From NCBI GenBank assembly GCA_030018505.1, contig JASEHO010000103.1, forward strand, positions 1-5,718: a stretch of DNA of 5,718 bases, written 5' to 3'. This stretch comes from a bacterium. GTDB taxonomy: Bacteria; UBA9089; UBA9088; JAGUXG01. Under the pieces are notes generated by a model, which made no database searches, was not told the DNA's origin, and saw only the letters and a list, made by a program, of their open reading frames with translations. Position numbers and translations under genes: made by a program. Within the stretch, counting starts at the first letter, position 1. Each line of letters begins with the position of its first letter. This document shows, one piece after another, positions 1-5,718 of the stretch.

Positions 1-62
1 TGGACCCCTTGAACCCTTTGTTTATGAGCCAATCTAAAATGAGCTAAACACATACGAAATCT
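1..62. other. Noncoding stretch downstream of clpX, with possible repeat edge
   Basis: This short stretch follows the clpX stop codon and runs to the window edge. No gene is visible. Positions 3-20 contain two near-copies of an octamer, GACCCCTT followed by GAACCCTT, which may be the edge of a short-period repeat cut by the window. TGTTTA (19-24) and TAAACA (45-50) could pair, but the stem is only 6 bp, AT-rich and has a 20-nt loop, so it is not a convincing terminator. No terminator for the leftward operon is seen before the window ends, so transcription may continue into further genes. Confidence 0.4.
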
Positions 63-1295
63 TTATGCCGTCTCTTTCAATAGAACCCTTTCTTGTGCCC
101 TTTCCTTGACCATCTCTTCTGTGATAAGATAGTCCTTTGGTTTTTTGCTTGATGGCAATTCAAACATCATATCCAATGTTATCTCTTCTATAATTGACCT
201 GAGGGAGCGGGCGCCCATTGCTTTTTTCACAGCTGTCTCAGCTATGGCAGCAATAGCATCATCAGAAAACTCTAAGCTGGCATCAGAAAAGGCAAAGAGC
301 TTCTTATACTGCTTGATAAGGGCATTCTTTGGTTCTTTTAACACCCTGACCATATCCTGGCAAGAGAGTGAAAAGAGGGTGGTAACAATTGGCAGTCTTC
401 CAACAAACTCAGGAATCAATCCATATTTGAGAAGGTCATCTGGAGTAACTAAGGAGAGCATCTCCCCTTTCTCCTCCTTGCTATGAAGGTTCCTACCAAA
501 TCCCAAAACCTTGTTTTTTAGCCTTGTCTGAATAATATCAGAAAGACCGATGAAGGCGCCTCCGCAAATAAACAATATACCATTAGTGTTGATGGGGATA
601 AGTTCCACCTCAGGGTGCTTTCTTCCACCTTTAGGAGGAATATATGCCATTGTTCCTTCTATTATCTTTAGGAGTCCTTGCTGAACCCCTTCTCCTGAGA
701 CATCTCTGGTTATGGAGGCTGTATCCTGACTTTTTCTGGCAATCTTGTCTATCTCATCGATATAAACAATCCCTTTCTCTGCCTTCTGGACATCGCCCTG
801 GGCACTCTGGATAAGCCTGAAAAGAATCATTTCCACATCATCTCCGACATAGCCTGCTTCAGTCAAAGATGTGGCATCAGCGATAGCAAATGGGACATGA
901 AGGATGCGGGCTAATGTCTGAGCCAGGAGCGTCTTTCCTGAGCCTGTTGGTCCAATTAAGAGGATGTTGCTCTTTTCAATCTCTACACCATCATCATCCT
1001 GGTCTGCGTTTATTCTCTTATAGTGGTTATATACGGCTACAGCTAAAACCTTCTTTGCCTTCTCTTGACCAACCACATACTCATCAAGCTTTATCTTTAT
1101 CTCCTTTGGCGTAAGCGTCCCTTTTCTTCTCCTCTTTACTGCCTTCTCCTCTTTGGCCTCTAAGATGATATTGCAGCGATCTACGCACTCATTGCAGATG
1201 TATAGCCCTGGCCCGGCTATCAGGGTTTCAACCTCATCCTTTGGCTTTGCGCAGAAGGAACAATATAGGTTATTCTTATCTCCATAGCTAATCAT
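63..1295 (-). CDS. clpX: ATP-dependent Clp protease ATP-binding subunit ClpX
   Basis: ClpX is the cytoplasmic AAA+ hexameric unfoldase that recognises tagged or native substrates and threads them into the ClpP peptidase. The 410-residue protein has the family's normal length. The N-terminal zinc-binding domain shows C12, C15, C34 and C37. Walker A is GPTGSGKT (115-122), Walker B ends in D180-E181, the pore-1 loop GYVG is at 148-151, and the RKH pore loop is at 225-227. An LGF tripeptide (264-266) sits where ClpX carries its IGF/LGF ClpP-docking loop, so ClpP partnership is expected. The arginine finger is probably R300 in FVGRLP, and sensor 2 is GAR (361-363). The start is well placed because the zinc domain begins about ten residues later, as in E. 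coli ClpX. The ATG lies 5 nt after the inositol phosphate synthase TAG and has no clear Shine-Dalgarno, which suggests translational coupling. No clpP, tig or lon is visible nearby. Confidence 0.98.
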   Translation of the reverse strand: MISYGDKNNLYCSFCAKPKDEVETLIAGPGLYICNECVDRCNIILEAKEEKAVKRRRKGTLTPKEIKIKLDEYVVGQEKAKKVLAVAVYNHYKRINADQDDDGVEIEKSNILLIGPTGSGKTLLAQTLARILHVPFAIADATSLTEAGYVGDDVEMILFRLIQSAQGDVQKAEKGIVYIDEIDKIARKSQDTASITRDVSGEGVQQGLLKIIEGTMAYIPPKGGRKHPEVELIPINTNGILFICGGAFIGLSDIIQTRLKNKVLGFGRNLHSKEEKGEMLSLVTPDDLLKYGLIPEFVGRLPIVTTLFSLSCQDMVRVLKEPKNALIKQYKKLFAFSDASLEFSDDAIAAIAETAVKKAMGARSLRSIIEEITLDMMFELPSSKKPKDYLITEEMVKERAQERVLLKETA

Positions 1296-1300
1296 TTTTT

Positions 1301-2416
1301 CTAATCTTTTTCTTCAATAAATTTCTCCAACAGGTTTTTTGCCTCAGAGTCTGGATACTGCACAGGTGGAGACTTCATAAAGTAAGAAGATGGCGCTATT
1401 AAGGCTCCGCCAATCCCTCGGTCAAGGGCTAATTTAATACACCTTATGGCATCTATAGCCACACCAGCTGAATTGGGTGAATCCTCAACAGATAACCTCA
1501 ACTCTAAATTAAGAGGAATATCAGCAAACCCGCTTCCCTCCATCCTGATAAAGCAGACCTTGTTGTCTTTTTGCCAGGGAACATAGTCAGATGGGCCTAT
1601 ATGTATGTTTTCAGGCTCAAGAGGCGTTGATAGTTGAGACTGAACAGACTGAGTCTTGCTTATCTTCTTTGAAGCAAGCCTATCTCTGTTGAGCATATTC
1701 AAAAAGTCTGTATTTCCACCGGTATTCAATTGATATGTCCTTTTTAGTTTTACCCCTCTATCCTCAAAGAGCCTGGTCAGAACACGGTGGGTAATCGTTG
1801 CCCCAACCTGCGATTTAATATCATCTCCAATGATAGGAATCTTTTTCTCTTTGAACCTTTTCTCCCACTCAATATGCGAGGCAATGAAGACAGGCATACA
1901 GTTTATGACTGCGCAATTTGCCTCTAATGCACACTCCATATAAAACTCTACGGCTTTTTGAGAGCCTACTGGAAGGTAGTTTATCAGAACCTCTACGGCC
2001 CTCTCTTTTAAGGTTTCCACAATCCTTTGCTTTTCTACACAAGCCTTCTCCTCAGGAACAAAGTCATCTAAGTATTCATCTATGACAAAGGTCTGGTCGT
2101 CTGGGTAATTGAGCATATGCCGTGCCACGCCATCTAAAAGAAAGCCAAGCTCTACCTTAACATTCATAAATGGAACATCAGCTATCTTTGTGGTGCAGTT
2201 TGGTCTTTCAAAGATAGCCTCTGAGAGGTCCTTATTCACCTTTCTCTTATCAATATCAAAGGCTGTGACGAACTCTATATCATCAGGCTTATAGCCTGCT
2301 AAATCAAAGTGCATCAAGCCAATAGCAGAACTCTTTTCCCTATAGTACTCTATCCCTTGAACAAGGGATGAGGTGCAGTTCCCAACCCCAATAATACCAA
2401 CCCTAATCTTCTTCAT
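1301..2416 (-). CDS. ino1: Myo-inositol-1-phosphate synthase (short prokaryotic type)
   Basis: The enzyme converts D-glucose 6-phosphate to 1L-myo-inositol 1-phosphate in an NAD-dependent internal redox cycle in the cytoplasm, the committed step of inositol synthesis. At 371 residues it matches the short archaeal and actinobacterial form rather than the eukaryotic enzyme of over 500. Visible motifs are the N-terminal Rossmann loop GVGNCTSSLVQG (10-21), GDDIKSQVGAT (197-207), the family hallmark QLNTGGNTDFLNM (229-241), a lysine-rich segment SKKISKTQS (249-257), WQKDNK (281-286), LELRLSVEDSPNSAG (304-318) and the C-terminal YFMKSPP (345-351). The conserved lysines expected to polarise the substrate (near K201, K251/K254, K283/K286 and K348) are present. 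Residue assignments are by motif, not structure. The ATG overlaps the upstream transferase by 14 nt and has a strong Shine-Dalgarno, so the two proteins are probably made together. The product is the likely acceptor for that transferase. Confidence 0.95.
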   Translation of the reverse strand: MKKIRVGIIGVGNCTSSLVQGIEYYREKSSAIGLMHFDLAGYKPDDIEFVTAFDIDKRKVNKDLSEAIFERPNCTTKIADVPFMNVKVELGFLLDGVARHMLNYPDDQTFVIDEYLDDFVPEEKACVEKQRIVETLKERAVEVLINYLPVGSQKAVEFYMECALEANCAVINCMPVFIASHIEWEKRFKEKKIPIIGDDIKSQVGATITHRVLTRLFEDRGVKLKRTYQLNTGGNTDFLNMLNRDRLASKKISKTQSVQSQLSTPLEPENIHIGPSDYVPWQKDNKVCFIRMEGSGFADIPLNLELRLSVEDSPNSAGVAIDAIRCIKLALDRGIGGALIAPSSYFMKSPPVQYPDSEAKNLLEKFIEEKD

Positions 2417-2984
2417 CTTTTATCTCCTTTCTTATATAGATTATTCTTTGAATGACTGTAAGATTGCCTAAGATAGCCAATAGCCACAAGACCCATTCCA
2501 TCCTCTGAAATAAACCTCCAAGTATGATCAAGCAAAGCCTCTCTGGTCTTTCTATCAGCCCAACTGAGCATTTGTCAATAAACCTCTCTGCCCTTGCCCT
2601 TGTGTATGAAGTGAGAAACGCACCAACTAAGGTAGCTAAACCCAAGACTAAATAGAGATCCTGAAACCTAAAGGAATAGATAATCCCACAAAGTATGGCA
2701 GAATCGCCATATCTATCAAGGGATGAATCAAGAAACGCTCCAAATCTTGTCTCTTTATGGCTAAACCTTGCCAGCTCACCATCCAGCAGGTCAAAGATAC
2801 CTGAAATAAGGATTAAAACCCCACCTGCAAACAGATAGCCTTTGGCAAAAACCAGGCCTGCGGCCACAGCCCAAAATAACCCGATGAGACTCAAGGTGTC
2901 GCAGTCAACCTTAATTTTATTTAGAAGAACAACAATAGGTCTCAGTAAAATGACTGAATATCTCCTGCCTACTGAGCCTAACAT
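2403..2984 (-). CDS. CDP-alcohol phosphatidyltransferase, probable phosphatidylinositol-phosphate synthase
   Basis: This is an integral membrane enzyme that transfers a phosphatidyl group from a CDP-activated lipid to an alcohol. The family signature is perfect: D65-x2-D68-G69-x2-A72-R73-x8-G82-x3-D86-x3-D90, the aspartates that bind divalent metal and CDP. Hydrophobic stretches at about 31-48, 50-66, 94-105, 109-125, 149-159 and 164-177 fit the usual six membrane helices, and 193 residues is normal length. The charged segments TRARAE (128-133) and ERPER (145-149) resemble those of inositol-phosphate-accepting members, and the overlapping downstream inositol phosphate synthase supports 1L-myo-inositol 1-phosphate as acceptor. 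Alternatives are a stand-alone di-myo-inositol-phosphate-phosphate synthase (compatible-solute pathway), though no CTP:inositol-phosphate cytidylyltransferase is seen here, or a glycerophosphate-type PgsA. The family call is very secure; the substrate is inferred. The start has no Shine-Dalgarno and lies 6 nt after a -10 box, so the mRNA is probably leaderless. Confidence 0.9.
   Translation of the reverse strand: MLGSVGRRYSVILLRPIVVLLNKIKVDCDTLSLIGLFWAVAAGLVFAKGYLFAGGVLILISGIFDLLDGELARFSHKETRFGAFLDSSLDRYGDSAILCGIIYSFRFQDLYLVLGLATLVGAFLTSYTRARAERFIDKCSVGLIERPERLCLIILGGLFQRMEWVLWLLAILGNLTVIQRIIYIRKEIKDEED
2424..2430 (-). promoter_or_regulatory. Shine-Dalgarno site of the inositol phosphate synthase gene
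   Basis: The minus strand reads AAAGGAG seven nucleotides before the ATG at 2416. It lies inside the last codons of the transferase gene. This strong site fixes the start of the synthase and allows it to be initiated within the upstream reading frame. It contrasts with the missing site before the transferase itself. Confidence 0.85.
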
Positions 2985-2990
2985 TGTTAT

Positions 2991-3020
2991 ATTTTAGCCA
3001 CAGCAGACTCTTTGTGTCAA
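2991..3020 (-). promoter_or_regulatory. Sigma-70-type promoter of the leftward operon, predicted leaderless
   Basis: On the minus strand a consensus -35 TTGACA (plus-strand 3015-3020) is followed by an 18-nt spacer and a -10 TAAAAT (plus-strand 2991-2996, one mismatch to TATAAT). Only 6 nt separate the -10 box from the transferase ATG at 2984, so the usual start about 7 nt downstream of the box falls on the A of the start codon. No Shine-Dalgarno lies between them, which agrees with a leaderless transcript. The element would drive transferase, inositol phosphate synthase and clpX. It is called by eye from consensus matches. Confidence 0.68.
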
Positions 3021-3034
3021 AAGAATTTTTATGA

Positions 3035-3064
3035 TTGATAAAAATGTAATGGTTGGGGTATAAT
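3035..3064 (+). promoter_or_regulatory. Sigma-70-type promoter of pdxA, predicted leaderless
   Basis: TTGATA (3035-3040, one mismatch to TTGACA), an 18-nt spacer and a perfect TATAAT (3059-3064) form a strong promoter. The pdxA ATG at 3073 begins 8 nt after the -10 box, so transcription should start within about two bases of the start codon. There is no Shine-Dalgarno in the gap. Its -35 box is only 14 nt from the -35 box of the opposing promoter, so polymerases bound at the two sites would crowd or influence each other. Confidence 0.72.
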
Positions 3065-3072
3065 TTTAACCA

Positions 3073-4005
3073 ATGAAACCAGTGATTGGAATAACTATGG
3101 GCGATGCAGGAGGGATAGGTCCTGAGGTTATAGCTAAGGCTCTGGATTCTGTAGCTGGCATCTGTCATCCTTTGGTTATCGGAGAGAAAAACACCTTTTT
3201 TAGATATAGAAAGATACGAGTGATAGAGGATATATCCCAGATAGCCTTTAATGAACCAAATCTATTGGACCTGAAAAACCTTTCAAAGATAGGACCGGGC
3301 AGGTTTTCTTTAAGGACAGGAAGGGCATCTTATGAGTATATTCTTAAGTGTTTTCCTCTCTTAAAGGAAAAAAAGATAGAGGCTATGGTTACAGCTCCAA
3401 TATGCAAGGAGGCAATGAACCTGGCAGGATTACGGTTTGCTGGACATACTGACCTTTTGGCCTCTCTTAGCAAGAGCAAGGTGGCCATGATGTTTGTGAG
3501 TGAGCCTCTCAAGGTTACACTTGCTACTATTCATATCCCCTTAGCTGATGTTCCTTCTCAAATTACAAAGGATAGGGTCTATCAAGCGATAAAGCTAAGT
3601 AACTCTTGCCTAACCTCTGATTTTAAGATAAAAGAGCCAAAGATTTTGGTCCTGGGTCTTAATCCTCATGCTGGGGAAGGCGGTCTTTTTGGCAGGGAAG
3701 AAGAGGAGATAAAAAAGGCTATCAAGAGAGCAATCAAAGAGGGTATGTCAGTAGAGGGGCCCCTGCCACCAGACACTGCTTTCTTAAAGAAGGCTGATTG
3801 CTTTGTAGTGATGTATCACGACCAGGGGTTGATTCCTCTAAAGATGCTTGCCTTTGATACAGCCGTGAACTTGACGCTCGGAATTCCCTTTATCAGAACA
3901 TCCCCTGACCATGGCTGCGGTTTTGATATTGCTGGAAAGAATATGGCCTCACCTACAAGCATGATTGAAGCCATAAGGCTTGCGGTAAGGCTATGTAAAC
4001 AATGA
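3073..4005 (+). CDS. pdxA: 4-hydroxythreonine-4-phosphate dehydrogenase PdxA
   Basis: PdxA oxidises 4-phosphohydroxy-L-threonine with NAD(P), giving after decarboxylation the amine that PdxJ condenses with deoxyxylulose 5-phosphate to form pyridoxine 5'-phosphate, the DXP-dependent vitamin B6 route. The three histidines that bind the catalytic divalent metal are visible: H125 in GHTDLLA, H199 in NPHAGEGG and H249 in YHDQG. Other hallmarks are ITMGDAGGIGPE (7-18), VTAPICKEAMN (106-116) and the C-terminal RTSPDHGCGFDIAGK (275-289). At 310 residues it is slightly shorter than the usual 320-335. The N-terminal motif begins only a few residues after the chosen Met, so no later start is possible, yet this ATG lacks a ribosome binding site and sits 8 nt after a TATAAT. 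Some PdxA-family proteins act instead on erythronate or threonate phosphates beside a sugar-acid kinase; no such kinase is present, which favours the B6 role. Confidence 0.92.
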   Translation: MKPVIGITMGDAGGIGPEVIAKALDSVAGICHPLVIGEKNTFFRYRKIRVIEDISQIAFNEPNLLDLKNLSKIGPGRFSLRTGRASYEYILKCFPLLKEKKIEAMVTAPICKEAMNLAGLRFAGHTDLLASLSKSKVAMMFVSEPLKVTLATIHIPLADVPSQITKDRVYQAIKLSNSCLTSDFKIKEPKILVLGLNPHAGEGGLFGREEEEIKKAIKRAIKEGMSVEGPLPPDTAFLKKADCFVVMYHDQGLIPLKMLAFDTAVNLTLGIPFIRTSPDHGCGFDIAGKNMASPTSMIEAIRLAVRLCKQ

Positions 4006-4089
4006 AAGCATGTAACACTTTACCCATCTGAAGTAACAGAAAGTGCACCAGAGCACCAGTAAAGAATTTAACTAAAGAAAGTATTAAAG

Positions 4090-4095
4090 AAAGGA
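4090..4095 (+). promoter_or_regulatory. Shine-Dalgarno site of nnr
   Basis: AAAGGA lies 5 nt before the ATG at 4101 in a purine-rich run. It supports that start, which is also where the conserved N-terminal helix of the family begins. The 95-nt gap back to pdxA holds no promoter that I can support, so read-through from pdxA is the simplest expectation. Confidence 0.7.
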
Positions 4096-4100
4096 AAAAA

Positions 4101-5612
4101 ATGAAGGTAGTTACACCAGACCAGATGCAGGAGATAGATAAAAAGGCTCTCTCTGATTTTGGCATAGAGCCTTTGATTCTTATGGAGAATGCAGGGATTG
4201 CGGCTGTTTCTATTTGTCTGGCAGAGTTAGAAAGAATAAGCGGAAGAAGTGTTACTGTCTTCTGTGGCCCAGGGAATAATGGAGGGGATGGGTTTGTTGT
4301 TGCCAGGCACCTCTTTCTCTCAGACGTTTCTGTTAAGTGTCTTGTGGTCTCAGCAGAGAAACAGAGCCAGGAGAGGGAGATAAACTATAATATCATAGAA
4401 AAACTTGGTATTCCAATCATTGATGACCTTTCTAAGGCTTCTGCTGATCTATTTGTTGATGGGCTACTTGGAACAGGCATATCCAAGCCTCCATCTGATG
4501 AGATAGCTGCTTGCATAGATTTTATGAACAGCCAGGAGAGTCTAGTCATCTCTCTGGATATTCCTTCAGGGCTTTGCGGTGAGAAGGGAATTCCTTTGGG
4601 TGCGACTGTCCAGGCAGATATGACTGTAACCTTTGGTTTGCCAAAGATTGGGCTTCTTATCTATCCGGGTGCAGATTATGTTGGAGACCTTATCATAGAC
4701 CCAATCTCCTTTCCAAAAGAGCTTCTAATTAACCCAAAGATAGAGAGGAATATGTTGACAGGGGAAGAAGCAGGTTTGCTCCTTCCAAAGAGACGGCCTG
4801 ATCTTCACAAGGGTCAATGTGGAAAGGTGACTGTTCTGGCTGGTTCCTTTGGGATGACAGGCGCGGCTCTTCTTTGCTGCCAATCTGCTTTAACTATGGG
4901 TGCAGGTCTTTGTTATCTTGGAATCCCGGAATCTTTGGTAGGGATAATAGGCTGTAGCCTTATTGAGGTGGTTACCAAGCCTTTGCCTGAGACAAAGAAG
5001 AGGAGCCTTTCAGTTTCAGCCTATAATGGAATAATGGAGATGACAGGGAAAGCAGATGTTATGGTCATTGGCCCAGGTATAGGAAGACACCCAGAGACAA
5101 GAAAGCTGATAAATCGCTTTGTAGAGAGGATTGACCTGCCGATTGTCCTTGATGCAGATGGAATCTATGCTATAGAAGACCTATCTATCCTTAAGAATAA
5201 AAAAATTCTTATTACCCCACACTCAGGGGAAATGGCAAGACTTTTGAGAAAGACTGTTTCAGAGATTGAACAAGATAGAATAGGCATTGCAGAAAGGCTA
5301 TCCAATGATTATAATATCTCTGTTCTGCTAAAGGGTGCCAGGACAGTAATTGTTTCAGAGGGCCAAACCTATATAAACCTAACAGGTTGTTCAGGTATGG
5401 CGAAAGCAGGCTCAGGAGATGTCCTTGCTGGGATGATTGCCAGTCTAATAGGCCAGGGTTTATCTATCAAGGATGCCGCAGTCTTAGGGGCCTATCTTCA
5501 CGGTTTAGCAGGAGAAGAAGCATTAGAAGAAAAAACAGAATACTCTATCCTTGCCTCTGATATAATTGACCATATCGGAGGGGCGATAAAGAGGATAAAG
5601 AGGGAGTTGTAG
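4101..5612 (+). CDS. nnr: Bifunctional NAD(P)HX epimerase / ADP-dependent (S)-NAD(P)HX dehydratase
   Basis: This cytoplasmic metabolite-repair enzyme restores NADH and NADPH that have been hydrated by heat or by side activity of dehydrogenases. The N-terminal YjeF_N domain (about 1-215) interconverts R and S epimers; it shows GPGNNGGDGFVVARHL (56-71), DGLLGTG (120-126) and DIPSGLCG (153-160). The C-terminal ribokinase-like domain (about 220-503) dehydrates the S form using ADP; it shows HKGQCGKVTVLAG (236-248), GPGIG (324-328), DADG (351-354), TPHSGEMARLL (372-382), LLKGART (409-415) and the nucleotide-binding and catalytic loop AGSGDVLAG (436-444) with D440. The fused two-domain form and the 503-residue length are typical of bacteria. 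The gene follows pdxA on the same strand after 95 nt and has its own Shine-Dalgarno. Co-transcription with pdxA is plausible but not shown. In many bacteria this gene sits near pdxJ and acpS, so proximity to a B6 gene is familiar. Confidence 0.96.
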   Translation: MKVVTPDQMQEIDKKALSDFGIEPLILMENAGIAAVSICLAELERISGRSVTVFCGPGNNGGDGFVVARHLFLSDVSVKCLVVSAEKQSQEREINYNIIEKLGIPIIDDLSKASADLFVDGLLGTGISKPPSDEIAACIDFMNSQESLVISLDIPSGLCGEKGIPLGATVQADMTVTFGLPKIGLLIYPGADYVGDLIIDPISFPKELLINPKIERNMLTGEEAGLLLPKRRPDLHKGQCGKVTVLAGSFGMTGAALLCCQSALTMGAGLCYLGIPESLVGIIGCSLIEVVTKPLPETKKRSLSVSAYNGIMEMTGKADVMVIGPGIGRHPETRKLINRFVERIDLPIVLDADGIYAIEDLSILKNKKILITPHSGEMARLLRKTVSEIEQDRIGIAERLSNDYNISVLLKGARTVIVSEGQTYINLTGCSGMAKAGSGDVLAGMIASLIGQGLSIKDAAVLGAYLHGLAGEEALEEKTEYSILASDIIDHIGGAIKRIKREL

Positions 5613-5614
5613 TA

Positions 5615-5648
5615 ACTATTTAGCCAAATGAAGTGCAAGGTAAATAGT
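5615..5648. repeat. Small AT-rich inverted repeat after nnr
   Basis: ACTATTTA (5615-5622) and TAAATAGT (5641-5648) are perfect 8-nt inverted arms around an 18-nt loop, starting 2 nt after the nnr stop codon. The stem has only one G-C pair and no T-run follows it, so it does not look like an intrinsic terminator. It could be a weak 3' end structure, an outer part of the neighbouring repeat element, or chance. Confidence 0.4.
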
Positions 5649-5652
5649 AAGA

Positions 5653-5718
5653 GGTTATCGGTAATCGGTAAAGAAAAGTATCCATTGGTTGTTACCGATT
5701 ACCTGATTACCGATTACC
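5653..5718. repeat. Heptamer-repeat hairpin (GGTAATC / GATTACC), cut by window edge
   Basis: The left arm (5653-5671) reads GGTTATC, GGTAATC, GGTAA. The right arm (5692-5718) reads TTACC, GATTACC, T, GATTACC, GATTACC. A perfect 12-bp stem joins 5660-5671 to 5692-5703. With one bulged T at 5704 and one T-T mismatch, pairing extends to 18 bp over 5653-5671 and 5692-5711. The loop is the 20 nt at 5672-5691. The right arm also contains the 12-mer TTACCGATTACC twice (5692-5703 and 5707-5718). The element begins 40 nt after nnr and reaches the last base, so its true length is unknown. It resembles interspersed palindromic repeats made of short units; I see no coding capacity and no transposase. Confidence 0.85.

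Noticed and set aside
145..486. Open frame of 113 codons on the plus strand, antisense to clpX
   Set aside because: It lies wholly inside clpX on the opposite strand and shows no family motif; other antisense frames at 890-1114, 2109-2294, 3330-3512 and 3953-4165 were dropped for the same reason.
2985..3072. Riboswitch or leader regulation of pdxA or the inositol operon
   Set aside because: The predicted transcripts start at or next to the ATGs, leaving no leader in which such an element could fold.
2917..3168. Open frame of 83 codons on the minus strand crossing the divergent promoters
   Set aside because: It overlaps the starts of two well-supported genes and both promoters, has no recognisable domain or ribosome site, and is best read as chance.
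4016..4056. Small stems in the pdxA-nnr gap: CACTTT/AAAGTG (4016-4021, 4040-4045) and GTGC/GCAC (4043-4046, 4053-4056)
   Set aside because: The stems are 4-6 bp, mutually exclusive and not followed by a T-run, so neither a terminator nor a riboswitch can be supported.
5653..5718. CRISPR array
   Set aside because: The repeat units are 7 nt, palindromically arranged and contiguous, with no regular spacers and no cas genes.

Overview
The window is bacterial chromosomal DNA, moderately AT-rich, with five tightly packed genes of ordinary but oddly combined function. Bacterial origin follows from ClpX and from sigma-70-type promoters. The lineage cannot be fixed from the sequence. A prokaryotic inositol phosphate synthase next to an inositol-lipid type CDP-alcohol transferase, apparently leaderless first genes and a heptamer-repeat hairpin in an intergenic spacer would suit an uncultured bacterium known from metagenomes, but that is a weak inference.

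Layout. Positions 1-62 are noncoding and hold the possible edge of a short-period repeat. On the minus strand, reading leftwards from 2984, lie a CDP-alcohol phosphatidyltransferase (2403-2984), myo-inositol-1-phosphate synthase (1301-2416, overlapping its neighbour by 14 nt) and clpX (63-1295, starting 5 nt after the synthase stop). These three very probably form one operon. On the plus strand lie pdxA (3073-4005) and, after a 95-nt gap, the bifunctional NAD(P)HX repair enzyme Nnr (4101-5612). The end of the window (5613-5718) is noncoding and holds a small inverted repeat followed by a larger hairpin built from GGTAATC/GATTACC heptamers, cut by the window edge.

The 88-nt divergent intergenic region (2985-3072) carries two good promoters back to back, TTGACA-18-TAAAAT leftwards and TTGATA-18-TATAAT rightwards. 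Their -10 boxes end only 6 and 8 nt before the respective ATGs, so both transcripts are predicted to start at, or within about two bases of, the start codon. Neither first gene has a Shine-Dalgarno sequence, whereas the second gene on each side does.

Functional reading. The transferase and the inositol phosphate synthase form a two-gene route from glucose 6-phosphate plus a CDP-activated lipid to a phosphatidylinositol-phosphate type lipid. ClpX is the unfoldase of the ClpXP protease, here without clpP beside it. PdxA (pyridoxal phosphate synthesis) and Nnr (repair of hydrated NAD(P)H) are both cofactor-maintenance enzymes. I see no mobile element, CRISPR array, tRNA, rRNA or defence system, and nothing that amounts to a new multi-gene system. 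The most unusual feature is the paired leaderless promoter arrangement.
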